This document shows, one piece after another, positions 1 through 8,107 of a DNA stretch of 64,000 nt (positions are counted from its first letter, which is position 1; the number at the start of each line of letters is the position of its first letter). A program made the position numbers and the translations under genes. Source of the stretch: Mycolicibacterium porcinum (lineage in GTDB: Bacteria; Actinomycetota; Actinomycetes; Mycobacteriales; Mycobacteriaceae); assembly GCA_002086835.1 (NCBI GenBank), contig MVIG01000006.1:62001-126000 (forward strand), read 5' to 3'. The notes under the pieces are model-generated. The model did no database searches and was not told the origin of the DNA. It saw nothing but the letters and a program-made list of their open reading frames with translations.

Positions 1-2
1 GC

Positions 3-578
3 ACGCAGAATCTGGTCGCCGCCGTGCTCACCTTCGACCTGAGCAACATCGTCGACGCCACGGTCGAGGGAACGCGAAACTTCCTGATCTCCCTCGGCGA
101 CGGGGCCAAGTCGATCGTCGACGGCATCGAGGCCGCTCAGCTGGGAATCGCCACCGCGCTCGCGACCGCGCCACCACCGCCGCCCACCTTCGGCGCCTCG
201 CAGCTGCGCACCCCGTCGGCCGCGGCACCGATCGGCCTCGGCGCGCCGGTCAAGGCCGTCACACTCGATGTCCCCGCCGCGGTCGACGTGACGACCGTGG
301 CCGGACCCGAAGCGGACGAGCCGGCCAATTTGGTTTCGGAACCGCAGGATTCACCGATCTCGAAGAAGAAGATCGCTCCCCGTGCCGCGGTCAAGGACGC
401 GCTCAAACAGGCGGGGGCGGACATCAAGAGCCTCGGCGACCGGGTGGCCGCCGATCTGAACAAGCATGCCGACGGCAGCAAGCGCGTCGGAGTGAAGTTC
501 GGCGCCAAGGCGAAGGCCAAGGACACGAAGGGCTCCGCTGCCGACACCAAGCCTGCCGGCGGGGAGTCGGAGGGCTGA
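3..578 (+). CDS. C-terminal part of an Ala/Pro-rich mycobacterial hypothetical protein (5' end outside window)
   Basis: The reading frame is open from the window edge, so the gene is cut at its 5' side; 191 residues are visible. The first half carries a segment with the pattern VLTFDLSNIVDATVEGT followed by GDGAKSIVDGIEAAQ, then a proline run (APPPPPTFG) and a long low-complexity Ala/Val/Pro tail that becomes Lys/Asp-rich (KFGAKAKAKD). Proteins with this C-terminal layout are common, uncharacterised and probably cell-envelope or secreted in fast-growing mycobacteria (recollection). An internal GTG at 24 could serve as a start but no ribosome binding site is seen, so truncation is preferred. 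It converges on arsC with one base between stop codons. Function unknown. Confidence 0.6.
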   Translation, partial: TQNLVAAVLTFDLSNIVDATVEGTRNFLISLGDGAKSIVDGIEAAQLGIATALATAPPPPPTFGASQLRTPSAAAPIGLGAPVKAVTLDVPAAVDVTTVAGPEADEPANLVSEPQDSPISKKKIAPRAAVKDALKQAGADIKSLGDRVAADLNKHADGSKRVGVKFGAKAKAKDTKGSAADTKPAGGESEG

Positions 579-579
579 G

Positions 580-1017
580 TCAGGCGGCTGGGGGATCATG
601 CGGCGGCCCGACTCCCAGTTCGACCAGGAGTGCGAGCACTCGCCGCTCGATGTCGTCGCGAATCGGACGGATCGCATCGACACCGAGGCCGGCGGGGTCG
701 GCCAACTCCCAGTTCTCGTAGCGCTTGCCGGGGAAATACGGACAGGTGTCGCCACATCCCATGGTGACGACGACGTCGGCGGCCCGGACGATGTCGTCGG
801 TCCATCGCCGAGGTTGTTCGTGCGTGATGTCGATACCGACCTCGGCCATGGCGGCGATTGCAGCGGGATTCACCGTGGCGGCCGGTTCCGAGCCACCCGA
901 GAACACCGACGCCCGGTCTCCGGCGAGATGGGCGAAGAAACCCATCGCCATCTGAGAGCGGCCGGCATTGTGCGTGCACAGGAACAACACGCTGGGGCGA
1001 TCGCTCTTGTCCATCAT
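580..1017 (-). CDS. arsC: Arsenate reductase, low-molecular-weight phosphatase fold (mycothiol-dependent type)
   Basis: Reduces arsenate to arsenite in the cytoplasm so that the pump encoded next to it can export it. The 145-residue protein begins with the P-loop FLCTHNAGRS (Cys near residue 14, Arg near 19, the CX5R signature) and has a second cysteine pair in GCGDTCP (about residues 88-94). In actinobacteria this LMW-PTP type commonly works as an arsenate-mycothiol transferase, which fits a mycobacterium that also carries mca. Its ATG overlaps the ACR3 stop codon (ATGA, 1014-1017), so it is the last gene of the arsenic operon and is probably translationally coupled. The length is normal for the family. 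ACR3-type resistance operons with this layout are common. Confidence 0.92.
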   Translation of the reverse strand: MMDKSDRPSVLFLCTHNAGRSQMAMGFFAHLAGDRASVFSGGSEPAATVNPAAIAAMAEVGIDITHEQPRRWTDDIVRAADVVVTMGCGDTCPYFPGKRYENWELADPAGLGVDAIRPIRDDIERRVLALLVELGVGPPHDPPAA

Positions 1018-2078
1018 GTGCTCCTCGGGGATCCCACCAGAGCGATCCGGCGCCGCAAGGCCAGTGACACGTAGACCAGGGCCACCAGGACGGGCACCTC
1101 GATCAGCGGGCCGACCACACCTGCGAGGGCCTGGCCCGAGTCCGCGCCGTACGTCGCGATCGCCACTGCGATGGCCAGTTCGAAGTTGTTGCCCGCGGCC
1201 GTGAACGCGAGCGTGGTGGTGCGCTCATACCCCAGACCCAGGACTGCTCCCAGCGCATACCCGCCGCCCCACATGATGGCGAAGTACGCCAGCAGCGGCA
1301 GCGCGATACGAGCGACGTCCCATGGGCGGTCGGTGATCTGCTCACCCTGGAGGGCGAACAGCACCACGATGGTGAACAGCAGGCCGTACAGCGCCCACGG
1401 TCCGATACGCGGCAGGAACACGGACTCGTACCAGCTCCTGCCTTTCGTGGATTCGCCGATCCGGCGCGACACATAGCCGGCCAGTAGCGGGATACCCAGG
1501 AAGATGAGCACCGACTTGGCGATCTGCCACGGTGACGTGTCGATGCGGGCCTGCTCCAGGCCAAGCCAGCCGGGGAGGACCGACAGATAGAACCAGCCGA
1601 GCACGGCGAACATGAGCACCTGAAAGATCGAATTGAGGGCGACGAGCACCGCGGCGGCTTCGCGGTCACCGCAGGCCAAGTCATTCCAGATGATGACCAT
1701 CGCGATGCATCGGGCCAGCCCGACGATGATGAGACCCGTTCGATACTCGGGCAGATCGGGCAGAAACAGCCAGGCCAGGGCGAACATCAAGGCGGGACCC
1801 AGCACCCAGTTGAGGATCAGCGAACTGGCCAGGAGCTTGCGATCACCGGTCACGCGATCGAGCCGGTCGTAGCGCACCTTGGCCAGGACGGGGTACATCA
1901 TGATCAGCAGGCCCAGCGCGATCGGAAGCGAAATGCCATCGACCTGAACGCGATTCAGTGCGCTGTTGACGCCGGGGACGAGCCGTCCGAGTAGTAGGCC
2001 GCCGGCCATCGCCACCGCGATCCAGACGGGCAGCAGCCGATCCAGAGTGGAAAGTCTGGTGACCTCAGGCGAGTTCAC
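1014..2078 (-). CDS. arsB: ACR3-family arsenite efflux permease
   Basis: Integral membrane exporter of arsenite (bile/arsenite/riboflavin transporter superfamily, ACR3 branch; often named arsB or acr3). About ten hydrophobic segments are visible; characteristic stretches are PIALGLLIMMYPVLAKV near the N terminus, GLARCIAMVIIWNDLACGD (the ACR3 cysteine) and AAGNNFELAIAVAIA near the C terminus. I chose GTG at 2078 because it overlaps the upstream stop as GTGA and gives 354 residues, the usual family size; the frame is open further upstream but that part is Arg-rich, non-membrane-like and lies inside the ArsI gene. Middle gene of a three-gene overlapping operon. Confidence 0.93.
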   Translation of the reverse strand: MNSPEVTRLSTLDRLLPVWIAVAMAGGLLLGRLVPGVNSALNRVQVDGISLPIALGLLIMMYPVLAKVRYDRLDRVTGDRKLLASSLILNWVLGPALMFALAWLFLPDLPEYRTGLIIVGLARCIAMVIIWNDLACGDREAAAVLVALNSIFQVLMFAVLGWFYLSVLPGWLGLEQARIDTSPWQIAKSVLIFLGIPLLAGYVSRRIGESTKGRSWYESVFLPRIGPWALYGLLFTIVVLFALQGEQITDRPWDVARIALPLLAYFAIMWGGGYALGAVLGLGYERTTTLAFTAAGNNFELAIAVAIATYGADSGQALAGVVGPLIEVPVLVALVYVSLALRRRIALVGSPRST

Positions 2079-2506
2079 GAGGTGCAGCAGGCGCCGCCGG
2101 AGTCGGCGGCATCGAGTGCGGACGAGTTGGTGCCGAAGGACTCCGAATCCGCGAGAACCGTATAGACCTCCCATTTTTCGCCCGCGGGACCCGTCACCCA
2201 CACCTTGTCCTGCGTGGCGAAACAACAGGTGGTGCCGATCTCCTCTTCGGTGAACATGCCCTCGTCCGTCAGGCGGGCGATCTCCGCGTGCACCTGATCA
2301 CTGGACTCGACTTCGATGCCGAGGTGGTTGAGTGTCCCGCCGTGCCCGGGGTTTTCGATCAGCACCAACTTCAGCGGGGGAGCGGCGATGGCGAAGTTGG
2401 CGTAGCCGGGCTTGACCTTCGCCGGTGCGGTGTTGAAGAGCTTCGAGTAGAACGTGATGGCCTCGTCGAGATCATCGACGTTCAAGGCGAGTTGTGCGCG
2501 GGACAT
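2075..2506 (-). CDS. arsI: ArsI/CadI-family glyoxalase-fold metal(loid) resistance enzyme
   Basis: A 143-residue vicinal-oxygen-chelate protein: MSRAQLALNVDDLDEAITFYSKLF opens the betaalphabetabetabeta module with its N-terminal metal region, NHLGIEVESSDQV holds the second, and an adjacent cysteine pair occurs in GTTCCFATQD (about residues 96-97). In known ArsI proteins such a pair binds trivalent organoarsenicals and the Fe(II) enzyme cleaves the C-As bond; the mycobacterial homologue CadI is cadmium-induced. The C terminus carries another CC (GACCTS). Promoter-proximal gene of the arsenic operon, divergent from arsR. Whether it acts as C-As lyase or as a cadmium/arsenic binder cannot be decided from sequence. 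Confidence 0.85.
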   Translation of the reverse strand: MSRAQLALNVDDLDEAITFYSKLFNTAPAKVKPGYANFAIAAPPLKLVLIENPGHGGTLNHLGIEVESSDQVHAEIARLTDEGMFTEEEIGTTCCFATQDKVWVTGPAGEKWEVYTVLADSESFGTNSSALDAADSGGACCTS

Positions 2507-2606
2507 GACAGTCTCCCCAGCCTTTGTGACTTATATCGAACTATCGGGCAGGATCGATGATGCCACCTCTTCGGCATATGTCAACATCCTCTGGCAGACT
2601 GGGTAC
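2507..2606. promoter_or_regulatory. Divergent ars promoter/operator region
   Basis: The 100 bases between arsI and arsR must hold both promoters. The stretch 2533-2558 contains an imperfect inverted repeat, ATATCGA (2533-2539) facing TCGAT (2554-2558), in a locally AT-rich context, and a second AT-rich patch CATATG lies at 2575-2580. ArsR-family repressors bind imperfect palindromes of this kind, so this is the likely operator for autoregulation and induction by As(III). The exact operator is inferred, not demonstrated. Confidence 0.4.
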
Positions 2607-2966
2607 ATGCCCAAGGCCTTGCCGGTGGTCGACACCACTGAACCGGTCTGCTGCTCACCGGTGGCGGCCGGCCCGATTGATGACGATGGAGCGCTGGAAA
2701 TCGCGCTACGGCTCAAGGCGCTCGCAGACCCGGTGCGAGTCAAGCTGGTGTCGCTGTTGTTCAGCGCCGAGGCGGGAGAAGTCTGTGGGTGTGACCTGGC
2801 GGCTGCGGTCGGCCTGGCCGAGTCAACGGTCAGCCACCATCTGTCACAGCTGCGACGTGCGGGAATGGTGGAGTCCGAACGGCGCGGCATGAACGTCTAT
2901 CACCGCCCGCGCCGGGACTCACTCGTCGCGTTGTGCACTGTGCTCGACCCCAACTGCTGCCGCTAG
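2607..2966 (+). CDS. arsR: ArsR/SmtB-family arsenic-responsive repressor
   Basis: A 119-residue winged-helix repressor. ALADPVRVKLVSLL starts the helical domain, EVCGCDLAAAVG carries the CxC pair in the position of the classical ELCVCDL As(III) site, and AESTVSHHLSQLRRAGMVESER is the recognition helix and turn. Extra cysteine pairs occur at both ends (VCCSP near residue 15 and a final NCCR), which could supply additional thiol ligands. The ATG at 2607 was chosen because the fold begins shortly after it; the frame is open upstream but would run into the divergent promoter. It should repress the arsI-ACR3-arsC operon and itself. Confidence 0.9.
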   Translation: MPKALPVVDTTEPVCCSPVAAGPIDDDGALEIALRLKALADPVRVKLVSLLFSAEAGEVCGCDLAAAVGLAESTVSHHLSQLRRAGMVESERRGMNVYHRPRRDSLVALCTVLDPNCCR

Positions 2967-3006
2967 AACGTGGCGGCGGCGGTGGAGCCGGGCTGGGTCG
3001 ACTGCG

Positions 3007-3303
3007 TCAGACGCAGTCGACGCAGAGCTGCTGGTCGCCCCTCTGCAGAGCCATCCGGTTGCGGTGCTGCACCAGGAAGCAGCTCGAACAGGTGAACTCG
3101 TCAGCCTGCTTGGGAATGACACGCACGCTCAGCTCTTCGCCGGAGATGTCGGCGTCGGGAAGGTCGAACGAATCGACCACCTCGTCCTCATCGATGACTG
3201 CGGTGTTCGCCGAAGTGCGGCGCTGCGCAGCCAGCTCCTCGAGAGACTCGTCGGTGGCCTCGTCGGTCTCCTTGACCCGAGGTGCGTCGTAATCGGTTGC
3301 CAT
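3007..3303 (-). CDS. DUF4193 family protein (probable zinc-ribbon)
   Basis: A 98-residue acidic protein of the actinobacterial DUF4193 family. The N-terminal half is rich in Asp/Glu (DEDEVVDSFDLPDADIS), and the C-terminal half has two CxxC pairs, FTCSSCFLV and QLCVDCV at the very end, spaced like a zinc ribbon. The start at 3303 is supported by a strong AGGAGG just upstream (complement of 3309-3314). Function is not known; the family is nearly universal in mycobacteria. It is divergent from the acidic protein starting at 3429 and convergent with arsR. Confidence 0.85.
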   Translation of the reverse strand: MATDYDAPRVKETDEATDESLEELAAQRRTSANTAVIDEDEVVDSFDLPDADISGEELSVRVIPKQADEFTCSSCFLVQHRNRMALQRGDQQLCVDCV

Positions 3304-3428
3304 AGATGATCCTCCTAATATCAGACCAATGCTTGGCCAACGCCGCAGCGGGACTCCTTGTTCCCCGGGCGAACAGCCTGTAAACGTCGGATGCACGTTA
3401 GCGGTTCAATCCCCCGGGGTCTTCATCG

Positions 3429-3773
3429 GTGGACGTGATGCTGAGTACAGTCGTCGGCGTGCATGACGATGGCAGAGGTTCGGACGCCGAGATCTTCGAA
3501 GACGCTGAGCTTGATGAGTACCTCGATGACGACGATGCGGATCTGGAGGACCTGGACGCCAACGGCCAGGTGATCTCGATCCGTCGCGCCAACGGCGAGG
3601 AGATCCTCACCATCGTCGCCCAGGACGACGAGTGGAATGTCGACCTGCAGCCCGGGGGCTCCGTGCAGAGCGCGTTCCTCGGCTCGCGGCGCGACACCCC
3701 GGTGTGGATCAACGCCCTCGACGGCCAGATCGAGCGCGACGACGACGGTACCTACGTCATCCGTATCGACTGA
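3429..3773 (+). CDS. Acidic hypothetical protein
   Basis: A 114-residue protein with a very acidic N-terminal third (EDAELDEYLDDDDADLEDLD) followed by a beta-rich part (ISIRRANGEEILTIVAQ; TPVWINALDGQIERD). No transmembrane segment or signal peptide. In-frame alternative starts exist at 3438 (ATG) and at a GTG near 3459; none has a clear ribosome binding site. I do not recognise a family. It is divergent from the also acidic DUF4193 gene, with 125 bases between the starts, which suggests shared control. Confidence 0.6.
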   Translation: MDVMLSTVVGVHDDGRGSDAEIFEDAELDEYLDDDDADLEDLDANGQVISIRRANGEEILTIVAQDDEWNVDLQPGGSVQSAFLGSRRDTPVWINALDGQIERDDDGTYVIRID

Positions 3774-3786
3774 CTTTCGAAGGTCT

Positions 3787-3807
3787 TTGCGCTCGTGGTG
3801 AGCGCAA
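3787..3807. promoter_or_regulatory. Perfect 8-bp inverted repeat upstream of the dioxygenase gene
   Basis: TTGCGCTC (3787-3794) faces GAGCGCAA (3800-3807) with a five-base spacer. There is no T-run, so an intrinsic terminator is unlikely; an operator for the dioxygenase gene, or simply an mRNA hairpin, is possible. A candidate GTG start lies inside the loop, which argues for the later start at 3846. Confidence 0.35.
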
Positions 3808-3845
3808 CCGTGGTGCCGCGACACCCCATCGCCGATGGTGACGGG

Positions 3846-4766
3846 GTGTCCTCTCTGCGTGTAGTGAAGCTCGGTGCCCACATCGGGGCCCGCATCGACG
3901 GAATCGACGTCAACGGCAACCTCGACGCGGCCACGGTGTCCGCCATCAACGATGCCCTTCTTCAGCACAAGGTCATCTTCTTCCGCGGGCAACACCACCT
4001 CGACGACGACGGTCAGCTGGCCTTCGCCCGGTTGCTCGGCACGCCGACGGGAGCGCACCCGACCGTCACCTCGCGGGGCGACCGGATCCTGCCGATCGAC
4101 TCGCGGTATGACAAGGCGAACAGTTGGCACACCGATGTGACGTTCGTCGACCGCATCCCCAAGGCCTCGCTGCTCAGGGCGGTGACGCTGCCGAACTACG
4201 GTGGCACCACCACGTGGGCGTCGACCGAGGCCGCCTACGACGGGCTGCCCGAGCCGCTGCGGGCGCTGGTCGAGAACCTTTGGGCCGTGCACACCAACCA
4301 GTACGACTACGCGGCCGATTACGACGGGCGCCACGAGGAGCTTGCCGACGGCCACCGCCAGTACCGCGAAGAGTTCGAGTCGGAGTACTACGAGACGGAG
4401 CATCCGGTGGTACGGGTCCATCCCGAGACCGGGAAGCGGGTACTGCTGCTGGGGCACTTCATCAAACAGTTCGTCGGCGTCAGCTCCGCGGAGTCGGCCA
4501 CCCTGTTCCAGCTGCTCCAGAACCGGGTCATCAAGCTGGAGAACACGATTCGATGGAGCTGGGAACCCGGCGACCTGGCGATCTGGGACAACCGGGCCAC
4601 GCAGCACTACGCGGTGGCCGACTACGACGACCAATTCCGCCGGCTGAGCCGGATCACGCTGGCCGGAGACATCCCCGTCGACGTGCACGGGCGGCACAGC
4701 CGGGCGGTCGCCGGGGACGCCTCGCGGTACTCCGAAGTGGTTGCCCCAATCGCGCTGGCGGGTTGA
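3846..4766 (+). CDS. TauD/TfdA-family Fe(II)/2-oxoglutarate dioxygenase, Rv3406-like alkyl-sulfate dioxygenase
   Basis: Predicted to oxidise a sulfate ester (or sulfonate) with 2-oxoglutarate and O2, releasing sulfate and an aldehyde. The facial triad is visible: HTD in [11 protein letters not shown] (about residue 97) and the distal His in [17 protein letters not shown] near residue 252, followed by the 2-oxoglutarate-binding Arg in [12 protein letters not shown]. The whole protein resembles my recollection of M. tuberculosis Rv3406, including [13 protein letters not shown] and [14 protein letters not shown]. The frame is open to GTG codons at 3795/3798, which lie in a hairpin loop; GTG 3846 gives 306 residues, closer to the family. 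Exact substrate unknown. Confidence 0.85.
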   Translation: MSSLRVVKLGAHIGARIDGIDVNGNLDAATVSAINDALLQHKVIFFRGQHHLDDDGQLAFARLLGTPTGAHPTVTSRGDRILPIDSRYDKANSWHTDVTFVDRIPKASLLRAVTLPNYGGTTTWASTEAAYDGLPEPLRALVENLWAVHTNQYDYAADYDGRHEELADGHRQYREEFESEYYETEHPVVRVHPETGKRVLLLGHFIKQFVGVSSAESATLFQLLQNRVIKLENTIRWSWEPGDLAIWDNRATQHYAVADYDDQFRRLSRITLAGDIPVDVHGRHSRAVAGDASRYSEVVAPIALAG

Positions 4767-4776
4767 CCCGGGCGGT

Positions 4777-5070
4777 TCAGAGTCGGTCCATCTCCCGGGC
4801 CATCAGGCTGTTCTCGAGATAGCTGCACCGCGACGGGTAGTAGCGTGCATGCCGCCGCTCGGTGGCAGCATGCCAGTGGTCGGCGACGGATGACATCGCA
4901 TGCGACACCGCCGCGATGACCCCGTGGCGGGCGGGTGCACCCGCTGCTGCGGCGGTACTGAACAGCACCTGCTGTTCGGTGATCAGCACCGGCTCGTGCG
5001 TGTGACGGCGCGTCGTGATGTCTGTCGAGGCTTCGCGTCGGACGGCGGAAACCGGATGGAAAACGCTCAT
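4777..5070 (-). CDS. Small hypothetical protein
   Basis: A 97-residue basic, His- and Arg-rich protein without membrane segment or signal peptide (MSVFHPVSAVRREAST...; AATERRHARYYPSRCSYLENSLM). The start at 5070 is preceded on its strand by GAGGAAG with suitable spacing, so translation looks real. I do not recognise the family. It converges on the dioxygenase gene (10 bases between stops) and is divergent from the CotH-like gene. One cysteine only. Confidence 0.55.
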   Translation of the reverse strand: MSVFHPVSAVRREASTDITTRRHTHEPVLITEQQVLFSTAAAAGAPARHGVIAAVSHAMSSVADHWHAATERRHARYYPSRCSYLENSLMAREMDRL

Positions 5071-5414
5071 TTCGAAACTTCCTCTTAACAAAGCGCCGTA
5101 CTTTCGAGCGCTGTCATGCGAAAAACGTACGGCCGCCGGAGGTCATTCCTCACGCGTAGTGCACTACCTCTTTATGGGACGTATCGGACCGAACGTCCTT
5201 TTACAGCCGGGCTTTCCGAGGCAGGTGTGTGGACACCCTGATTGATTTGTAAAGCGGGACACGCAGTTTGCCACTGGCTGATGGCAGAACCGTCGGGAGT
5301 TTCCCTGCGCAACTATCACATTCCGGCGCACAGGATTTGGGATGGATTCTGGCCTGAGCGGCGCGCACACTGAGCATCAAAGATGCGGTGAAAGGCGCCG
5401 ACAGGGGGGATCCG
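5071..5414. other. 344-base intergenic region, divergent promoters
   Basis: No coding frame with a credible ribosome binding site. The region is less GC-rich than its surroundings, especially 5090-5280, as expected for promoters driving the small protein on the left and the CotH-like gene on the right. Short inverted sequences GCGCCGTACTTTCG and CGAAAAACGTACGGC (5089-5133) contain matching CGTAC cores and could be an operator. Nothing else recognised. Confidence 0.4.
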
Positions 5415-7079
5415 ATGAGTGCGCAACAACAACAGAAGCTCGACGCGCTCTATGCGCTCGACAACGTACTGACCATCAGAATCACTATGGCGCAAGCGGA
5501 CTGGGACGCGGTGCGTACCGAGCAGCCCGCAGGCGGGATATGCAACTTCGACTGGGACGGCGGCTCGCGCTACACGTGGCGCAAGGCGGCCTCTGTCGAG
5601 ATCTCGGGAACCGCGTTCCCGGCCCGGACGGCATTCAGCGATGTCGGCGTCAAGAAGAAGTCCTTCTGCGGCTCAATCAACAGTGAAAAGCCGTGTATCC
5701 ACCTGGATTTCGGAAAATTCAGCGACACCAGCGAGGAACAGGCCGAGGCTCTTTTCGGAACGCGATACCTGACCCTGAACAATTCGATCCAGGACGCCTC
5801 GTTCGTTCGGCAACCGCTCGGCTACCAGCTGCTGGGAATGGCCGGGCTGCCGCACTCGCGGTGCAACCTGGCCCGCGTCTTCGTCAACGGCGCCCCGATC
5901 GGACAGGGCCTGCCCGGGGTGAATGCACCGGGCGTCTACGTCAACGCCGAACCGATCATGAAGCGCTATATCGAGCGCAACTTCGGCAACATGAAGGGGA
6001 ACCTGTACGAAATCGAGCACAAGGACGATTTCATCGCCGGCCGCGTGCACTTCATCGCCACCGAAGAACTGTCGGCGTTCGAGAACAAGGCAGACCTGAA
6101 GTTCGCCATCGACCACATCGCCGACCACGGGATCGCCGGGGCCGCAGAAGTGTTCGACCTTGAGCAGTTCATCCGGCTGTATGCCATGGAGTTCTTTCTC
6201 AAACACTGGGACGGCTACTCCAACAACACCAACAACACCTACGTCTACAACGACGTCACCGCCGTCGAGAAACCCGGAGTGGGCAGCATCAAGTTCAAGC
6301 TGATCCCGTGGGGGATCGACCAGACCTTGCGTACCGACCACCGCTTCAAACTGGGTGGCACGGCCAAGCTGGCGCAACTGGTGCGCGACGATCCGGTCCG
6401 ACGTGAGCAGGTGTTCAGCCAGATCCGCATGTACCGCGAGACGATCTTCAGCCGGAAATCCCAGCAGACGGTGCTCAAGCCACTGCTGGACCGGTTGCAG
6501 GCCCTCGTGACCGATCTCGGTGTGCCCGACGCTGCTGCGCAGGTCGGCACGGTTCGTCAGCAGTTGCGGCTGGCTGAGTCGGCGGCCTACGCGCTGACCG
6601 GGATCCCCGACAACGCCGGCGTCTACCTGCTCAACGAGGAGGCCGGCGCGGCGCTGCACGCCAGCAGCAGCGAGACGATCCCGCCCGGGGCGGCGCCCCC
6701 GCAGAACTTCGAGGTCTACCACTGGCCGCTGAAGGACGACGACGACCCGGCCGACCTATGGCGGGTCAACGACGCCGGCGGCGGTCGGAAATCGCTGACC
6801 AATCAGGGCTCCGGCCGCGTGCTGCACGCCAGCGACACCCTCACCACCGGCCAGGGACACAAGTACCTGTACACCTGCGCACCGGCCAACACGGACCACG
6901 CCGAGGAGTTCGCGATCGTGCCGTCGGCATCAGTGCCTGCCGACTTCGCCTACAGCGGCTATTTCCGGTTGGTGAGCGCGCGGACGAACCTGCAGGCCAC
7001 CTACGGCATGGACCTCACCCCTGGCGGTCGGGCCAGGGTCCATCAGGAGCCCCTCGGGTCGCGGATCTGCTTGTACTGA
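5415..7079 (+). CDS. CotH-kinase family protein with C-terminal beta-trefoil-like lectin domain
   Basis: A 554-residue protein. Residues about 20-380 match the CotH kinase family, an atypical protein-kinase fold that phosphorylates secreted or coat proteins: the catalytic-loop-like KHWDGYSNNTNNTYVYND (about residue 265) and metal-loop-like IPWGIDQTLRTDHRF (about 305) are clearly present, as is a YLTLNNSIQDASFVRQPLGY segment typical of CotH. Residues about 400-554 contain three weak repeats (GVYLLNEEAGAALHAS; RKSLTNQGSGRVLHAS; YFRLVSARTNLQATYG), consistent with a ricin-type beta-trefoil. No signal peptide is seen from the ATG at 5415, which has a strong AGGGGGGA site. The target is unknown; the arrangement is unusual for a mycobacterium. 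Confidence 0.8.
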   Translation: MSAQQQQKLDALYALDNVLTIRITMAQADWDAVRTEQPAGGICNFDWDGGSRYTWRKAASVEISGTAFPARTAFSDVGVKKKSFCGSINSEKPCIHLDFGKFSDTSEEQAEALFGTRYLTLNNSIQDASFVRQPLGYQLLGMAGLPHSRCNLARVFVNGAPIGQGLPGVNAPGVYVNAEPIMKRYIERNFGNMKGNLYEIEHKDDFIAGRVHFIATEELSAFENKADLKFAIDHIADHGIAGAAEVFDLEQFIRLYAMEFFLKHWDGYSNNTNNTYVYNDVTAVEKPGVGSIKFKLIPWGIDQTLRTDHRFKLGGTAKLAQLVRDDPVRREQVFSQIRMYRETIFSRKSQQTVLKPLLDRLQALVTDLGVPDAAAQVGTVRQQLRLAESAAYALTGIPDNAGVYLLNEEAGAALHASSSETIPPGAAPPQNFEVYHWPLKDDDDPADLWRVNDAGGGRKSLTNQGSGRVLHASDTLTTGQGHKYLYTCAPANTDHAEEFAIVPSASVPADFAYSGYFRLVSARTNLQATYGMDLTPGGRARVHQEPLGSRICLY

Positions 7080-7095
7080 CCGCCCTCCCGGGGTC

Positions 7096-7995
7096 TCACC
7101 CCTCGATCACCGCATAACCGCCGCGGTCGTCGACGATGAGGATCCGCCGCCCGCCGCCGGGGTAGAAAGCGGTGCAGCCCTCCGGCTTCATCGATTCCTG
7201 AAAGCGCGCTCCGGTGACCCGCAGCGCATCGGAGCCTCGGGTCCAGGTGCACAGCGCGAACGGCTCGGCCTTCCGGCTCAGCGACTTGCCGAGCAGGATC
7301 AGGAACTCCTCGGCGCGGTCGTCGTAGGAGATGTCGCGGATGCCCTTTAGCGCCACCGAATGGGGAACGCGCACGGTCCGGCTGACCGGGGCGCCCAGTG
7401 CGGTCGTGGTCCAGGCGGCGGTGCCGACGCGCACCGGCACCTCGATGATCGTCACCTGCCCGGGCATGGCAGGCCCCCGCACCCCGAACAGCAGCGCGCA
7501 TGCGTCCGGATCCCACGCCACGCCCTCGATATTGAGCCCGCCGTCATCGGGTTCGTATGCGGCCGCCGCTGCCAGCGTGGGTTCGTGCGTCAGCAGCCAG
7601 GAGCGGAAGCCCGTCATCGGTTCGGCCCGCAGGTCACCCGTGTCGGCGTAGCTGATCCGAACCAGCCCGTCGTTGACCTGTGCACCCGATACCGACAGGG
7701 ACGATGCCGCGACGAGGTATGTCTGGCCGTGGGTGTCCACCCGGGTCAACCCTTCGGGATCACCGAGCTGTTGTTCGGTCACGCCCGTCAGGTCTCGTCG
7801 CCGGATGCCGCGCAGCTTGCCGTTGTCCGGATCCAGCGTGAGCTCGAAAATCGCTGTGGCGTCATGATTGTCGATGAAGGCGAAACGGTCGGGAGCCACC
7901 TGTACGACCCCGGAGGCGTTGAACACCACCCCGTCGTTGCGTTCACCGAACGAATGTGACTTGATCCGAGTCTTGCTTCCGAACAGCTCCCCCAT
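7096..7995 (-). CDS. DUF3616-like beta-propeller protein
   Basis: A 299-residue cytoplasmic protein (no signal sequence) resembling DUF3616/SdiA-regulated-type propellers: SASGVVQVAPDRFAFIDN-like opening, GDPEGLTRVDTHGQTYLVAASS, then GGLNIEGVAWDPDACALLFGVRGP and a late KPEGCTAFYPGGGRRILIVDD, each a blade with an acidic or glycine turn. Such proteins are thought to bind or report on substrates; no enzymatic residues can be named. Converges on the CotH-like gene (16 bases) and is divergent from the amino-acid transporter. Confidence 0.6.
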   Translation of the reverse strand: MGELFGSKTRIKSHSFGERNDGVVFNASGVVQVAPDRFAFIDNHDATAIFELTLDPDNGKLRGIRRRDLTGVTEQQLGDPEGLTRVDTHGQTYLVAASSLSVSGAQVNDGLVRISYADTGDLRAEPMTGFRSWLLTHEPTLAAAAAYEPDDGGLNIEGVAWDPDACALLFGVRGPAMPGQVTIIEVPVRVGTAAWTTTALGAPVSRTVRVPHSVALKGIRDISYDDRAEEFLILLGKSLSRKAEPFALCTWTRGSDALRVTGARFQESMKPEGCTAFYPGGGRRILIVDDRGGYAVIEG

Positions 7996-8007
7996 GGGTC
8001 GATGCTA

Positions 8008-8019
8008 GGCGGTACCGCC
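8008..8019. promoter_or_regulatory. Perfect 12-bp palindrome in a divergent promoter region
   Basis: GGCGGTACCGCC lies 13 bases upstream of the DUF3616-like start and about 90 bases upstream of the amino-acid transporter start. Its position fits an operator acting on one or both genes; no regulator is assigned. Confidence 0.3.
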
Positions 8020-8107
8020 CGCCGGACCCCCGGAAATCCCGCCCTAATCGGTGTCGCGGCGATAGCGTGAGGACTCGTCGTTTCACACCTGGATAGGAGA
8101 CTGGACG

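Noticed and set aside
3423..4697. Long minus-strand frame antisense to the dioxygenase gene
   Set aside because: High GC creates open frames on the opposite strand. The product is Val/Gly/His-rich without domain pattern, and the plus-strand gene has full catalytic motifs.
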